A DNA stretch of 56,936 nt from Bacteroidia bacterium (GCA_016786925.1 JAEUTU010000110.1:1-56936); one strand, 5' to 3'. Shown: positions 35,030 to 44,913, counted from the stretch's first letter. Program-made: numbers and translations. Notes: generated by a model from the letters alone, not told the origin.

Positions 35030-35956
35030 TTAAACGGAACCAGCGTCAGTAAAATCAGGATTGGAAAACCAGGCTTTAAACTCTTTGTAACTGAGTTTTT
35101 TCATTTCTTTAAAACAATAGGGAACAAAAGAAAAGAAACGGCCAAGCATTTTAAAAAATGCAAGGAACTGTTGTTCTTTAAGTACCATAAATTTAAATGC
35201 AAGAAATATGCGGTATAATAGAAACAGAAAACCTATACCAGCAGGATAATAGATTAAGGTAATAATAAGGTTATTGGAATACAAATGAATATTTCGCCAT
35301 TCGCGACCATATATCCCTTTTGCATTAACACTTGTTTTTTGTTTTTCTCTCAAACCCATATCAATGCGATGATGTACGATCAAATTATCATTTGAAACCA
35401 CCTTGTATCCTAACTTAAATGCACGCAACGAATAATCGATCTCTTCGCAATAAAATACCAATTCATTTCGATAGGATCCAAGCTTTTCAATAACTTCTCT
35501 CTTGATAATATGCCCACATCCGATATATCCTCTGAGGATTCGAAATTTATCAGCTAATACAGATTTTTCAGGCGGATCCTGAATTTGATTAAACACACGA
35601 AAATGAAAGATTCCGAATTCCGGATCAGATTCTAAAATACGGATGGCCTCTTTAACATCCTCTTTTGTACGGATATGAGAATCATCATCCAAAGATAGTA
35701 TGTAAGATCGCTTTGTTTCTTTCATCATTTTTGATCGATTGACCATATATCCCAGGGAAGAGGGATTTTTTTCTAGATGAATTTTGGGGTATTTTGAATA
35801 AATTAATGAATCTGTCCCGTCAGTAGAACCATCATCAATAATATAAAACTGATCCTCAACAAAACCTAAACTGAGCATATGATCAATCGTAAACAACAGA
35901 TCAACTGAACGATTTTTCGTAGTAATGATTATATCAATATCTTTAATTGAATACAC
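35030..35956 (-). CDS. Glycosyltransferase family 2, with C-terminal membrane region
   Basis: A 308-residue GT-A enzyme. The nucleotide-binding strand is FYIIDDGSTDGTDSLI (about 37-52) and the metal site is LSLDDDSHIRTKED (about 87-100), with YCEEIDYSLRAFKLGYKV (about 168-185) at the acceptor side. The last about 80 residues contain a hydrophobic hairpin (LIITLIYYPAGIGFLFLLYRIFLAF) that may bind the membrane. The start codon is GTG, 2 bp after the stop of the upstream GT4 gene. Sugar specificity is unknown. Confidence 0.87.
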   Translation of the reverse strand: MYSIKDIDIIITTKNRSVDLLFTIDHMLSLGFVEDQFYIIDDGSTDGTDSLIYSKYPKIHLEKNPSSLGYMVNRSKMMKETKRSYILSLDDDSHIRTKEDVKEAIRILESDPEFGIFHFRVFNQIQDPPEKSVLADKFRILRGYIGCGHIIKREVIEKLGSYRNELVFYCEEIDYSLRAFKLGYKVVSNDNLIVHHRIDMGLREKQKTSVNAKGIYGREWRNIHLYSNNLIITLIYYPAGIGFLFLLYRIFLAFKFMVLKEQQFLAFFKMLGRFFSFVPYCFKEMKKLSYKEFKAWFSNPDFTDAGSV

Positions 35957-35957
35957 G

Positions 35958-37076
35958 TTACAAATGGTCTATAATTTTTTTATAATCATCAATTCTGATC
36001 TTATTCGCGAGTTTCTTACCCTCTATTCCCATTTGTTTCAGCTTACTTTTATTTTCCCACATCCGGTTCATGGCATTGCCAAAAGAATAAACAGATGGTG
36101 CTTCTGCTAAAAAGCCGTTCAAGCCTTCCTTTACCAAATCTGAATTCCCCCCCACATCAGACACTACTGCAGCACGTTCACACAGCATTGCTTCAATTAG
36201 AGCCAATGGTGTTCCTTCCAATGTTGATGGCATCAAAAGTAAATGATTCTCTTTCCAAATCTCACGAATATCATTTGCATAGCCCTTGAATGATATTTTA
36301 TCTTTGATTTGATACACTTCAGCTAATTCTGTAAGATATAGTTCATCCTCCCCTTTTCCATACAAATTTAAATGCCAGTTTCTATCTCTCCATTTTTGTT
36401 CTCCTAAAATTTGAAACAATACACCTAAGCCTTTAACAGTCGAATTTATTCTGCCCACAAAAGCCATATTCAAGCATTCTGTTTCATACCAGAAAAGGTC
36501 TTCAATATTTTGCAAGTTGGCGGGATTAGAGATCACTTCTGCATTCCTCAGCAATAAAGCTAATTGACGTTCTGCCACTGATTTATTTCTTTCAGAAACG
36601 AAATAAGTTTTTGTTGCATTTGCAAAAATGACTTTTCCGGTTTTTCTGCATTCTCCCGGTAAGTTTTCGTATTCAGAATTTGCCTGAGTAATAATGTATG
36701 TCTTAGCATTCGTATTCAATTGCAGATCCCTGAATTCAGGAAACATACATTCATATATTGTTCCCTGACTAATAAAAATAGCATCGGGTCTTAATGAAGA
36801 TAACTTTCTTATTTCTTTTGCTGCCAGCATTTTTTTTATAAATAAACCTTTTGCTCTTTGAAACAATGTCATTCCATAAAAAATGCGTTTTCTTAGTATT
36901 ATTGTAGCACCTTTTTTCTCTAACAAGTTCAATTGGGGATGCAAATCGCCCCAATTGTATACAGATATAATCACTTCATGACCTTTCTCAATTGCATACT
37001 CTGCACTGCGCGCCCACAATTCCTCACTTCCTCCCCAGGGAGCTCCGGCCATAGTAGATATAAATAGTATTCGCAT
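35958..37076 (-). CDS. Glycosyltransferase family 4
   Basis: A 372-residue GT-B enzyme. The N-terminal loop STMAGAPWGGSEELWARSA binds the acceptor side. The C-terminal donor site has MAFVGRINSTVKGLGVLFQIL (about 203-223) and the E-x7-E motif in STLEGTPLALIEAMLCERAAVVSDVGG (about 283-309). It lies 17 bp downstream of another GT-B gene and 2 bp upstream of a GT2 gene, a tight glycosyltransferase cassette driven by the promoter near 38.4 kb. Donor and acceptor are unknown. Confidence 0.88.
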   Translation of the reverse strand: MRILFISTMAGAPWGGSEELWARSAEYAIEKGHEVIISVYNWGDLHPQLNLLEKKGATIILRKRIFYGMTLFQRAKGLFIKKMLAAKEIRKLSSLRPDAIFISQGTIYECMFPEFRDLQLNTNAKTYIITQANSEYENLPGECRKTGKVIFANATKTYFVSERNKSVAERQLALLLRNAEVISNPANLQNIEDLFWYETECLNMAFVGRINSTVKGLGVLFQILGEQKWRDRNWHLNLYGKGEDELYLTELAEVYQIKDKISFKGYANDIREIWKENHLLLMPSTLEGTPLALIEAMLCERAAVVSDVGGNSDLVKEGLNGFLAEAPSVYSFGNAMNRMWENKSKLKQMGIEGKKLANKIRIDDYKKIIDHL

Positions 37077-37093
37077 AATTAAAATAAATTAGA

Positions 37094-38365
37094 TCATTTC
37101 AATAACTGAATTAATCTTTTTGTAGCAAACTCATACGAATAAGCCTCATAATTAAAATTAAAATTAAAATGAATGTTATTCTTTTTATAATCTTCTACTA
37201 ATGTAACCAAATTTTGGTAACATTTATCAGGATTGAAATGGTAGCCAATCGACTCATTTAAAACCATATCAACAACTTTTCCTTTTTCTGATACTACAAG
37301 AATTGGCTTTCTGAATGGCAAATAAGCAATACTTTTAGTGGTCAATAAGTTCTTCCATTTTTTTCCTAAAAAGATCATTGGAAAATCGGATTCATTAACT
37401 TTTTTATAAAATTCAGATTCACTAACCTTTGGCAGGATCTTGACGCAAGATGCAATATCCAATTGATTTATCAATTGATTGAGCCGGAAATTACTTCCAT
37501 AAATTTCAAAACTAATCAATTGATACAAATCATTCCGATCTAGCTGAAGCGATCTTATTGCATTTAGGAATGGGATAAAACCATCGTTCAATGCAGCAGT
37601 ATTAATGGTCCCTCCATAAATAAAACGGATCTTTTCCGGTGAAACTTTTACATTAAACTCCTTAATATCAGGATAATCTGCCGGATCATAATTATGAGGG
37701 AAATGAATAAATTTATTTTTATCCATATCAGGATATAAACCTATCAATTCTTCTAAAATTTGATCATAGGTAGAGATAACATAGTCTGCTTTTTCGCAAG
37801 TGTACTTCTGCAACCTTTCTTCATTTTTATATACAGTATCTGAAACCTTATCTAATCCATAAACTTGTCCGTCAGCCCATCGATCACGAAAATCTACGAT
37901 ATAATTGATCTCCGGGAAATCTGATTTAAGCAATGAGGTATAATAGCTTGCCCTATGGTATGGTCCCGAGCAGATCACATTGTGGATATCATTTTCACGA
38001 ATCAATTTCCTGGCATTTTTAAGCAGGGTGGAACGAAAAAAAATGGCTCTATCTTGTATAATTCCACCATCCAGAAAGGAAACAATAATAGAAACGATTT
38101 TTTTTATTAATCTCATTAAAATATTAGAAGAACTTGACTCCAATATTTTGGGATAATGACTGGACAAGTACACTACATTAATATTATCATCAGAAATATC
38201 ATCAATCCAATTCGGATTATTATTGATAAAAGAGGGTTTAAATGCAATAACTTTTACTTGAATATTTTCTTTTGCAAGGTATTTAGCAAACTTTGCCCAA
38301 CGTCTTCCTCCTATAGAATTGTTAGGAGGAAATTCAGGAACGATAAGCAAAACATTTCTAGTCAT
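37094..38365 (-). CDS. GT-B glycosyltransferase, family 4-like
   Basis: A 423-residue protein with a GT-B start (LLIVPEFPPNNSIGGRRWAKFAKYLA, about 6-31). The acceptor-domain segment IVDFRDRWADGQVY is seen in several GT4-like enzymes. The C-terminal domain includes IRFIYGGTINTAALNDGFIPFLNAI (about 246-270), while the usual E-x7-E motif is not clear. It is the first gene of a cassette of three glycosyltransferases. A consensus promoter lies 38-70 bp upstream, overlapping the end of the acyltransferase gene. Confidence 0.78.
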   Translation of the reverse strand: MTRNVLLIVPEFPPNNSIGGRRWAKFAKYLAKENIQVKVIAFKPSFINNNPNWIDDISDDNINVVYLSSHYPKILESSSSNILMRLIKKIVSIIVSFLDGGIIQDRAIFFRSTLLKNARKLIRENDIHNVICSGPYHRASYYTSLLKSDFPEINYIVDFRDRWADGQVYGLDKVSDTVYKNEERLQKYTCEKADYVISTYDQILEELIGLYPDMDKNKFIHFPHNYDPADYPDIKEFNVKVSPEKIRFIYGGTINTAALNDGFIPFLNAIRSLQLDRNDLYQLISFEIYGSNFRLNQLINQLDIASCVKILPKVSESEFYKKVNESDFPMIFLGKKWKNLLTTKSIAYLPFRKPILVVSEKGKVVDMVLNESIGYHFNPDKCYQNLVTLVEDYKKNNIHFNFNFNYEAYSYEFATKRLIQLLK

Positions 38366-38402
38366 AAGTTGTTGCAGAATTTAGCAATAAGTTTCAATGA
38401 AA

Positions 38403-38434
38403 CAAAAGTACAATATCATTTTTCCTTTGCCAAA
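38403..38434 (-). promoter_or_regulatory. Internal promoter within the polysaccharide locus
   Basis: On the minus strand, TTTG (38434-38431), 20 bases, TACTTTTG (38410-38403) is a near-perfect match to TTTG-N(about 20)-TAnnTTTG. The -33 part lies in the last codons of the acyltransferase gene. It would drive the GT cassette starting at 38365, with a leader of about 30 nt. Confidence 0.62.
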
Positions 38435-39576
38435 TCTCCACTAATTACATGAGAAAATCTATTTTTAAATTTTAATATTTTAAATTCAAAATAATAATAC
38501 GACAAATAGGAGACTGCTACGGTAAATACTAAAACAGAAATAATAAGACAAAGACTCCAAAATAAACCTATATCATCCCTTCCCGGCAAAACATAAATAA
38601 AGAATTTAACACAAATTACCGCTATTATGGAATGATAAACATACATCCCATAAGAGATTTTACCAAGAAAATCGAGCACTTTAAACTCCAGATTGATCAG
38701 TGTTTTAGTATTTGAAGAAATATTCAAGATCAAAACTGCCACCAACAAAGAGATAAACTCATTCTTGATTAAATTGAAATAGGGTATATTATGGGTATTA
38801 TACACAAAAAAAAGAATCAATAAAGCAAACAAACTAATTATCTGAACGGTTGGTCTATAAACAAAAGCTAAAATCTTTTTCTTATTATAAAACAACACCC
38901 AGGCCCCTATCCCTCCAATGATCATAGATGAAAACCGTGTACGTTCAATCAATTTTACCAACTTATTCATTAACACTTTATCGGCAGAATAGTAATTATT
39001 GATGAATGAAATTTTCAACAACATATACACGATCAAAGAAATAAATAATACAAATAGAATTCTCTTAGAATGCTTGATCAAATGGGGCCAAAACAAATAA
39101 AATTGCTCTTCAACAGCCACTGACCACAATACACCCGCAAAAGGAACAACTTGATAAAAAACAAATCCAACATTTGCAGCAAAAAACAAATACAAGCTAA
39201 ATTTTTGACTAAAATTAACAGAGACCGGCTCATTTACAGGAATTGAAAAAAAATCAAGATTAGGCAAGACAAAAAAACCAAGTAGTATCAATATAAAATA
39301 TAAAGGCCAAATTCGTAATGCTCTTCTCACATAGAAATCTTTTATCGAAATAGAATGAAATTGTTTTTTCTCTAAAAACAGTAAATAGCTGATCAAAAAG
39401 CCACTTAATACAAAAAAAATGGTTACACCAAACTTTCCAACATGCGAGCTAAATTCATTGGACCATAAAGTCTTTAAGTTAAAATAGCTTTTCATTAATT
39501 CTAAATGATCAAGTATAACTATAAAAACAGCTATGAATCTTAACCCATTCAATCCCGGAAAATAGAATTTATTCAT
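38416..39576 (-). CDS. Acyltransferase family 3 (OafA/YrhL-like)
   Basis: A 386-residue integral membrane O-acyltransferase from the ATG at 39576; the frame runs on to a TTG at 39582. Family signatures are YFPGLNGLRFIAVFIVILDHLE (4-25, with the conserved Arg and His), FFVLSGFLISYLL (about 54-66), RRALRIWPLYF and SVAVEEQFYLFWP (about 150-162). About ten helices are visible. It adds acetyl or other acyl groups to sugars on the periplasmic side or while flipping them. The start overlaps the end of the SGNH gene by 8 bp. Confidence 0.92.
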   Translation of the reverse strand: MNKFYFPGLNGLRFIAVFIVILDHLELMKSYFNLKTLWSNEFSSHVGKFGVTIFFVLSGFLISYLLFLEKKQFHSISIKDFYVRRALRIWPLYFILILLGFFVLPNLDFFSIPVNEPVSVNFSQKFSLYLFFAANVGFVFYQVVPFAGVLWSVAVEEQFYLFWPHLIKHSKRILFVLFISLIVYMLLKISFINNYYSADKVLMNKLVKLIERTRFSSMIIGGIGAWVLFYNKKKILAFVYRPTVQIISLFALLILFFVYNTHNIPYFNLIKNEFISLLVAVLILNISSNTKTLINLEFKVLDFLGKISYGMYVYHSIIAVICVKFFIYVLPGRDDIGLFWSLCLIISVLVFTVAVSYLSYYYFEFKILKFKNRFSHVISGDLAKEK

Positions 39577-40540
39577 CACCAAAATGTATATTATTTTTCA
39601 AACTATCAAGCCGAGTACTAACTAAACGGGAAAACATGGAGGCACCTTTAATATTGAGGTGATCACAATTGTAATAAAATGTTGAATCCAAATTTAATTC
39701 AAAATAGTTCCAGTAAGGAATATTATGTCTTTGGGTTATTGAATCGACTATCCATTTATTTCTATTTAAGAAGGCTCTATTCAATTTTCCTCTATATGGA
39801 GCATAACACGGTGTTGTAATTAGTATTGGCTTAATATTCTTAGTTTTAAGTAAAAGCAATAACTCATCTAAATCCTTTAAAACTGAATTTAATTCAGTTG
39901 ATTGAGCGACAAGTTCATTAAAATAACTAGCCCTTTTAGCGTATGTAGAATCTGCAAAAGATTTTATGTCAGAACCAATAAAGCTAAAAAAGCCATTATA
40001 CAATTCCACATTAGGGACAACTCCATTTTCAACATCCACTGCTCTTTTAGAGCCTGAATTTAATTTAAACTGCTCACGAATATTTTTCATTAAAACTCGA
40101 GGTGAATAACCAAGAAAATAAATGTTTTTTTTCCAAAAATTCAAACGGTCTTTATAATTTATACCATATGAATAATACGACCAATAATTACGTTGATTTT
40201 GGTCAGAGAAATAAAAAGAATGGAAATCGATTCCAATAAAAACAAATTTTAACTCTTTCAAATCTTCAATATAGTTAACAAGTATTCTTTTATCAAAATA
40301 TATTGATTGTGCAACCTGAGCAATATTGTATGCATTTCTAAATTCCTTTGGATTGAATGCGTAAGCAGAGTGAGAATTTCCTAAAAACAAAATTTGTATA
40401 CTGTCTTTTGATTTTAATAACCCTTCCTTCTTATAACTGTAATTAGAAGGTACACTTCTAGAGTAGAATTCAAAAACAGCCAACACAAAAAGAATTGGAG
40501 CCAGAAAAATTAGTGTTTTTTTTAAAAAAAAGTTTATCAT
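39569..40540 (-). CDS. Membrane-anchored SGNH-like protein, partner of MBOAT
   Basis: A 323-residue protein from the ATG at 40540; the open frame starts at a TTG three bases earlier. One N-terminal helix (FLKKTLIFLAPILFVLAVFEF) anchors a periplasmic domain with the SGNH block I serine in LFLGNSHSAY (Ser56) and a block V-like NCDHLNIKG (His294). The residue three before the His, normally Asp, is Asn. It directly follows an AlgI-like MBOAT gene (TGATG, one-base overlap), repeating the MBOAT-SGNH arrangement at 16874-19398. A role in moving acyl groups to the glycan is inferred. Confidence 0.75.
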   Translation of the reverse strand: MINFFLKKTLIFLAPILFVLAVFEFYSRSVPSNYSYKKEGLLKSKDSIQILFLGNSHSAYAFNPKEFRNAYNIAQVAQSIYFDKRILVNYIEDLKELKFVFIGIDFHSFYFSDQNQRNYWSYYSYGINYKDRLNFWKKNIYFLGYSPRVLMKNIREQFKLNSGSKRAVDVENGVVPNVELYNGFFSFIGSDIKSFADSTYAKRASYFNELVAQSTELNSVLKDLDELLLLLKTKNIKPILITTPCYAPYRGKLNRAFLNRNKWIVDSITQRHNIPYWNYFELNLDSTFYYNCDHLNIKGASMFSRLVSTRLDSLKNNIHFGDE

Positions 40541-41985
40541 CAAAATTGAAAATAAATAAATTGATCTTGTCCTTCCGAGTAAATTAATGCAACAACAATC
40601 GATATTAATATTAAATAATAGAAAGATAATCTTATCCAGCTTGGTTTATCAATAAATAAATCCGAAAGGGCAAACTCTCCACGCCTACCAAACCATTCAA
40701 TCAATATAAAAAAAAGGACTAAAGCAATAGTGATCAGTGGGTGAATCTCAGGAAGTGAAAATAAATTAACATCAAAAATATTTGAAACGTAATTAAATGC
40801 AAATTTAATGTCAGGTGATCTGAAAAAAATCCACGCAAAAGTTGTTAATGAAAATGTTACAAAAATCATGGCAACCTCCCTCAATGTCGGAAATGTTCTA
40901 TCCAAAGCTACAATATTCAGGTTATTTCTATTTGAATTAAAAATAATAGAAGGGATAATAAATAAAGCATTTAGAAATCCCCAAGCTATAAATGTCCAGT
41001 TTGCACCATGCCAAAAGCCACTAACTATGAATATAATGAATGTATTTCGTATTTTTAAACTTAGGTTTCCTCTACTCCCTCCTAAAGGTATATAGAGATA
41101 GTCCTTAAACCATGTTGACAAAGAAATATGCCAACGCCTCCAAAACTCTGCAATATCCTTTGAAAAGTATGGGAAAGAAAAATTTTTCAATAGCCTTATT
41201 CCAAAAAGCTTTGCTGTCCCTAATGCTATGTCGGAATAACCTGAAAAATCTCCATATATCTGAAAAGCAAAAAAAATAGCTCCTAAAACCAAGGTACTAC
41301 CTGTATAATCAGCTGAATTATCAAATATTTGGTTAGCGTAAATGGCACATTGATCCGCAATTACAATTTTCTTAAAAAAGCCCCACAAAATTTGCCTTAA
41401 CCCATCAACACTTAATTGATAATCAAATCTCCTATCCGATTTTATTTGAGGCAGCAAATGTGTTGCTCTTTCAATCGGACCAGCAACCAGTAAAGGAAAG
41501 AAACTAACAAATAAAGAATAATCTATAAAATTTCGTTCAACATCAATTCTTTTTTTATAAACATCTATAACATATGATAAACCATGAAATGTATAGAAGG
41601 ATATACCCACTGGTAAAATAACATTTAACGCCCAAACATCTATAACGAAGCCTAATTGTGCAAACAAGCTAACAAAAGAATCAATAAAAAAATTAAAATA
41701 TTTAAATACTGCTAAAAAACCAAGATTAATTGTAATGCTAATCCACAACCAAATCTTCCTTTCAATAAGCGAATTTGAATTAAATATTTTTATTCCTGAG
41801 AAATAATCCAACAATGTAGAAAAGATAAGTAAAAATAAAAAACGCCAATCCCAACAAGAATAAAAGAAATAACTTGCTACCAATAATAATATATTCTGAT
41901 AAGTTAGTTTTCTTTGAAAAACAAACCAATAGAGTAAAAACACCAATGGCAAAAAGAATAAAAAATCTATTGAATTAAAGAGCAT
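40540..41985 (-). CDS. AlgI-like MBOAT O-acyltransferase (second copy)
   Basis: A 481-residue polytopic membrane protein. Conserved MBOAT motifs are IYGDFSGYSDIALGTA (243-258), FWRRWHISLSTWFKDYLYIPLGGSRG (281-306, with His286) and the catalytic His326 in SGFWHGANWTFIAWG. Many isoleucine- and phenylalanine-rich helices are visible. Base composition in this part (about 39-46 kb) looks more AT-rich than the flanks, by eye. The sequence is clearly diverged from the copy at 17986, so the two pairs probably have different targets. Confidence 0.92.
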   Translation of the reverse strand: MLFNSIDFLFFLPLVFLLYWFVFQRKLTYQNILLLVASYFFYSCWDWRFLFLLIFSTLLDYFSGIKIFNSNSLIERKIWLWISITINLGFLAVFKYFNFFIDSFVSLFAQLGFVIDVWALNVILPVGISFYTFHGLSYVIDVYKKRIDVERNFIDYSLFVSFFPLLVAGPIERATHLLPQIKSDRRFDYQLSVDGLRQILWGFFKKIVIADQCAIYANQIFDNSADYTGSTLVLGAIFFAFQIYGDFSGYSDIALGTAKLFGIRLLKNFSFPYFSKDIAEFWRRWHISLSTWFKDYLYIPLGGSRGNLSLKIRNTFIIFIVSGFWHGANWTFIAWGFLNALFIIPSIIFNSNRNNLNIVALDRTFPTLREVAMIFVTFSLTTFAWIFFRSPDIKFAFNYVSNIFDVNLFSLPEIHPLITIALVLFFILIEWFGRRGEFALSDLFIDKPSWIRLSFYYLILISIVVALIYSEGQDQFIYFQF

Positions 41986-42012
41986 TTAATAAAACTTAAA
42001 TTTACAATACTA

Positions 42013-42939
42013 TCAAATTAAAAATTTAAACTGCCTTATTCGCTCAGCATTTTTAAAACCAAATAATTTGAAAAGGATGTTATAGAAGGAAAAAGCACCT
42101 CCAAATGACGGTACAAAATTCCGATCAAAATTTTCTTCAAACAATTTACTTGCCTTTTCAAGATCATATTTTGCTAATATTCTCAAAAAAGTAAATAACC
42201 GCTGTTCGTAAAATGCCTTCTCTTTTAACCAATACAAAGAACATTCACGAGACAAATAAGCAATTATATTTAGTCTTAATTGCAAATATTGCAACCAATT
42301 TTTTCGGGGGTCGCCTTGAGAAATTTGACCGGAAAATCTTTCTCTTATAATAGTAAGGGGAACAAAATCAAAAATCACCTCATTGTACTTTTTTAATAAT
42401 CTAAACATCAAATCGCTTTCCTGAGAGCTTTTCAATTGAGGATCCCAGCCTCCTACTTCTCTGATGCTGTTTGCATTAAAAAGATTAGCACAGGTATTTC
42501 CCAACTGCGTTAAAAAAACAGCTTTAAAAGGATCCTCTTCTGAAGGAACAACTGCTGTTCTTGTTCCATCTGTTTTCTGCTTATAACAAGCTCCAGCAAT
42601 AAAAGCTGCCGAAGAATTTTCTGATGAAAGTAATGATATTTGATGGGCAATTTTATTTTGCAATAAAAGATCATCTGCATCTAAAAACTGAATCCATTGT
42701 CCTTTGGCAACAGATAAGCCCCTATTTCTTGCACAAGATGCTCCTGCAGATGTTTCTTTCAAAAAAATAATCTTTCCTTTCAGCGAATACTCGTTTAATA
42801 TTTCCACTGTTCTATCCGTTGAGTTATTATCAACACATATTATTTCCAGATCCTTATACGACTGAGAAAAAACAGATTCAAGACACTCAGAGATATACAA
42901 CTCCACATTATAACAAGGGATGATAACTGACACAATCAT
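42013..42939 (-). CDS. Glycosyltransferase family 2
   Basis: A 308-residue GT-A enzyme. The start MIVSVIIPCYNVELYISECLESV is classic; ICVDNNSTDRTVEIL (about 34-48) and QFLDADDLLLQNK (about 87-99, DxD site) follow. EVGGWDPQLKSSQESDLMFRLL (about 165-186) matches the catalytic-base region. The C-terminus is aromatic and basic with no clear transmembrane helix. Its start overlaps the stop of the next upstream GT gene by one base at 42939. Confidence 0.9.
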   Translation of the reverse strand: MIVSVIIPCYNVELYISECLESVFSQSYKDLEIICVDNNSTDRTVEILNEYSLKGKIIFLKETSAGASCARNRGLSVAKGQWIQFLDADDLLLQNKIAHQISLLSSENSSAAFIAGACYKQKTDGTRTAVVPSEEDPFKAVFLTQLGNTCANLFNANSIREVGGWDPQLKSSQESDLMFRLLKKYNEVIFDFVPLTIIRERFSGQISQGDPRKNWLQYLQLRLNIIAYLSRECSLYWLKEKAFYEQRLFTFLRILAKYDLEKASKLFEENFDRNFVPSFGGAFSFYNILFKLFGFKNAERIRQFKFLI

Positions 42940-43724
42940 TACTTGAAGAAATTAAAAAATGAACGTTTCTTGATTTGAATCTTCTGATTGGAAAAATTTT
43001 CCCATATTTCAACTAACGAACCTAAATACTGAGTAAAGTCGTCAATATTAAATCTTTTCCATTTACCAAAAGTAATCAGGTATTTTTGATATGCCTCTTT
43101 ATCAAAATCAACATAGGATTTTGCTTTAGTAGCATCCATCTTACTTGTTATGGTAGTAGGAGAAATGATCCGTAAATAAACAGGATGATCACGATCTGCA
43201 AAATGCACCAGCTTATCCGAATAATAATTATGCCAAGCTTTACTATGATCTTGCATAAACAATGGCAGCTTTTGATCGCCATAAGGCGTCATAGCATGTT
43301 TAAAAGCATGAATAACCGTGTTGGGTAACCAAGATCGTTCTTGCTGACTTACAGAAGCGGAAGTTATATCATAATATGTATGATGTTTATCAGACAAACA
43401 ATCAAAGTTGAGTTTTACTGCATGCTCTAGTATAAATGGCGATATCAGGTCATCATCATCTAATCGAATCAAATAGTCGGGTTTAATTTCCAGATCAGTC
43501 AAATAGTTATAAGCAATCTTTAACTTATCTGTTTTTGTTTCCAATTCTGATCTTAAAAAAATAAAGTTAGACTCCACCTTACTCTCTTCTCCAATAATTA
43601 ATACAAACCAGTTAGAATAGGTCTGACTCTTCAATGCATTCAAATACAAGTCGAATAGATTCTTTCTTAAATCAGAAAGAAGCCGGCTTGGGGTTAAAGT
43701 CGTTATAAAACAAAATGTTTTCAA
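42939..43724 (-). CDS. GT-A-fold glycosyltransferase, family 2-like
   Basis: A 261-residue protein that begins FCFITTLTPSRLLSDLRKNLFD and has a DxD-like metal site in YLIRLDDDDLISPFIL (about 88-103). KSQTYSNWFVLIIGEE (about 33-48) is the first nucleotide-binding strand. It resembles small rhamnosyltransferase-like proteins with a shortened N-terminal half. The start codon is TTG: the only in-frame codons between it and the preceding in-frame TAA are two TTT, so no ATG is available. An 8-A homopolymer precedes the start. It overlaps the downstream GT2 by one base. Confidence 0.75.
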   Translation of the reverse strand: MKTFCFITTLTPSRLLSDLRKNLFDLYLNALKSQTYSNWFVLIIGEESKVESNFIFLRSELETKTDKLKIAYNYLTDLEIKPDYLIRLDDDDLISPFILEHAVKLNFDCLSDKHHTYYDITSASVSQQERSWLPNTVIHAFKHAMTPYGDQKLPLFMQDHSKAWHNYYSDKLVHFADRDHPVYLRIISPTTITSKMDATKAKSYVDFDKEAYQKYLITFGKWKRFNIDDFTQYLGSLVEIWENFSNQKIQIKKRSFFNFFK

Positions 43725-43730
43725 AAAAAA

Positions 43731-44888
43731 TTATTTAAAGTATTTTGTATAAAAATCCTTTGATAAAACCACACTCTTATCGTCTACCCATTTCGTAAAA
43801 TAGTGAGATACAGCAAAAATAATAATAGTTGTGGCAATGAAAATAAACAAAATCAACAAATTATAAGAATAAAAGTTCTCATTCACTTTGACTAAAAGAA
43901 AACAAGAAAAAGAACCAATTATAAGTGGATGAATTAAATATACACTGAAAGAAACTCGCCCTAGATAGACAAATAGATTTAAACTAAAAATTTTCTGTAA
44001 AAAATTAGAATATAAAACTGCAATAATTAGAAAAAATCCACCCAAAATATGAAGCAGAACATAGTTTTTTGATAACGAACGCATCATTAAATGGTCATAA
44101 ATGGTGTTTTCAATATTGCCCCCCGATGGAAAACCGCCAAGAAATAATCCAACAACAAGCAAAAATAAAATGAACAGTCTGTTGTTTTTTAATTTTAAAA
44201 TAAATGGATCATTAATTATATAATTCAATAATATTCCCAAAATAAAAGCAATATAATACCTAGAAAAACTACTAAAAATAACAGCGCATATTAGCAGTAA
44301 TACCATCAACCTGTTTCTTTTGTTATGTGTAAATATTAATACAGAAAAAATCAGAAAAGAACCAAGCAATTCAGTAGAGATTGACCAAAGTGTATTTACA
44401 AAATCATTACTTCCCCAAAACATGGTTTTATATGATATTTCTTTTAAAAAACCCAAAAAGCTATAATCTCCAGCATAAAGTTTATTCAACCATGGAGAAT
44501 TAGAATATTTTGCGGCTTCAACATTGTTATTAAATGCAAAAATAATAATCAAATAGGACAATACAATTGCAGCTAGAGAGGGAATAAATAATCTAAAAAA
44601 TCTTCTGATAGAAGCTGAAATCAAATACTCAAAATTATTGTCTTCGAAATATTTCTTACTTAGAACAAAACCACTTAACACAAAGAAAATTGCAACCATG
44701 AAGTTTCCATTCGTCAAAAAACTAAATGGAGATGCAAAATACCATACCTCAATAAAGGAAGTATGAGCAATTGTTCTATCACCATAATAATGAGCAGGAT
44801 AAAATGCTAAAAGAAAGTGATGAATAAACACCATAAATGAAGCCCATCCTCTCACACCTTCTAAATAACTTACTTTATTATTCGTCAT
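43731..44888 (-). CDS. Acyltransferase family 3 (OafA-like), second copy
   Basis: A 385-residue integral membrane acyltransferase. Signatures are SYLEGVRGWASFMVFIHHFLLAF (7-29, with conserved Arg and His), NFMVAIFFVLSGFVLSKKYF (about 62-81), RRFFRLFIPSLAAI (about 92-105) and NTLWSISTELLGSFLIF (about 164-180). About ten helices are visible. It would place acyl groups on glycan units. It follows a GT4 gene by 25 bp and precedes a GT gene by 6 bp. Confidence 0.9.
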   Translation of the reverse strand: MTNNKVSYLEGVRGWASFMVFIHHFLLAFYPAHYYGDRTIAHTSFIEVWYFASPFSFLTNGNFMVAIFFVLSGFVLSKKYFEDNNFEYLISASIRRFFRLFIPSLAAIVLSYLIIIFAFNNNVEAAKYSNSPWLNKLYAGDYSFLGFLKEISYKTMFWGSNDFVNTLWSISTELLGSFLIFSVLIFTHNKRNRLMVLLLICAVIFSSFSRYYIAFILGILLNYIINDPFILKLKNNRLFILFLLVVGLFLGGFPSGGNIENTIYDHLMMRSLSKNYVLLHILGGFFLIIAVLYSNFLQKIFSLNLFVYLGRVSFSVYLIHPLIIGSFSCFLLVKVNENFYSYNLLILFIFIATTIIIFAVSHYFTKWVDDKSVVLSKDFYTKYFK

Positions 44889-44913
44889 ACTTTAAGAATT
44901 GTAAAACAACAAA

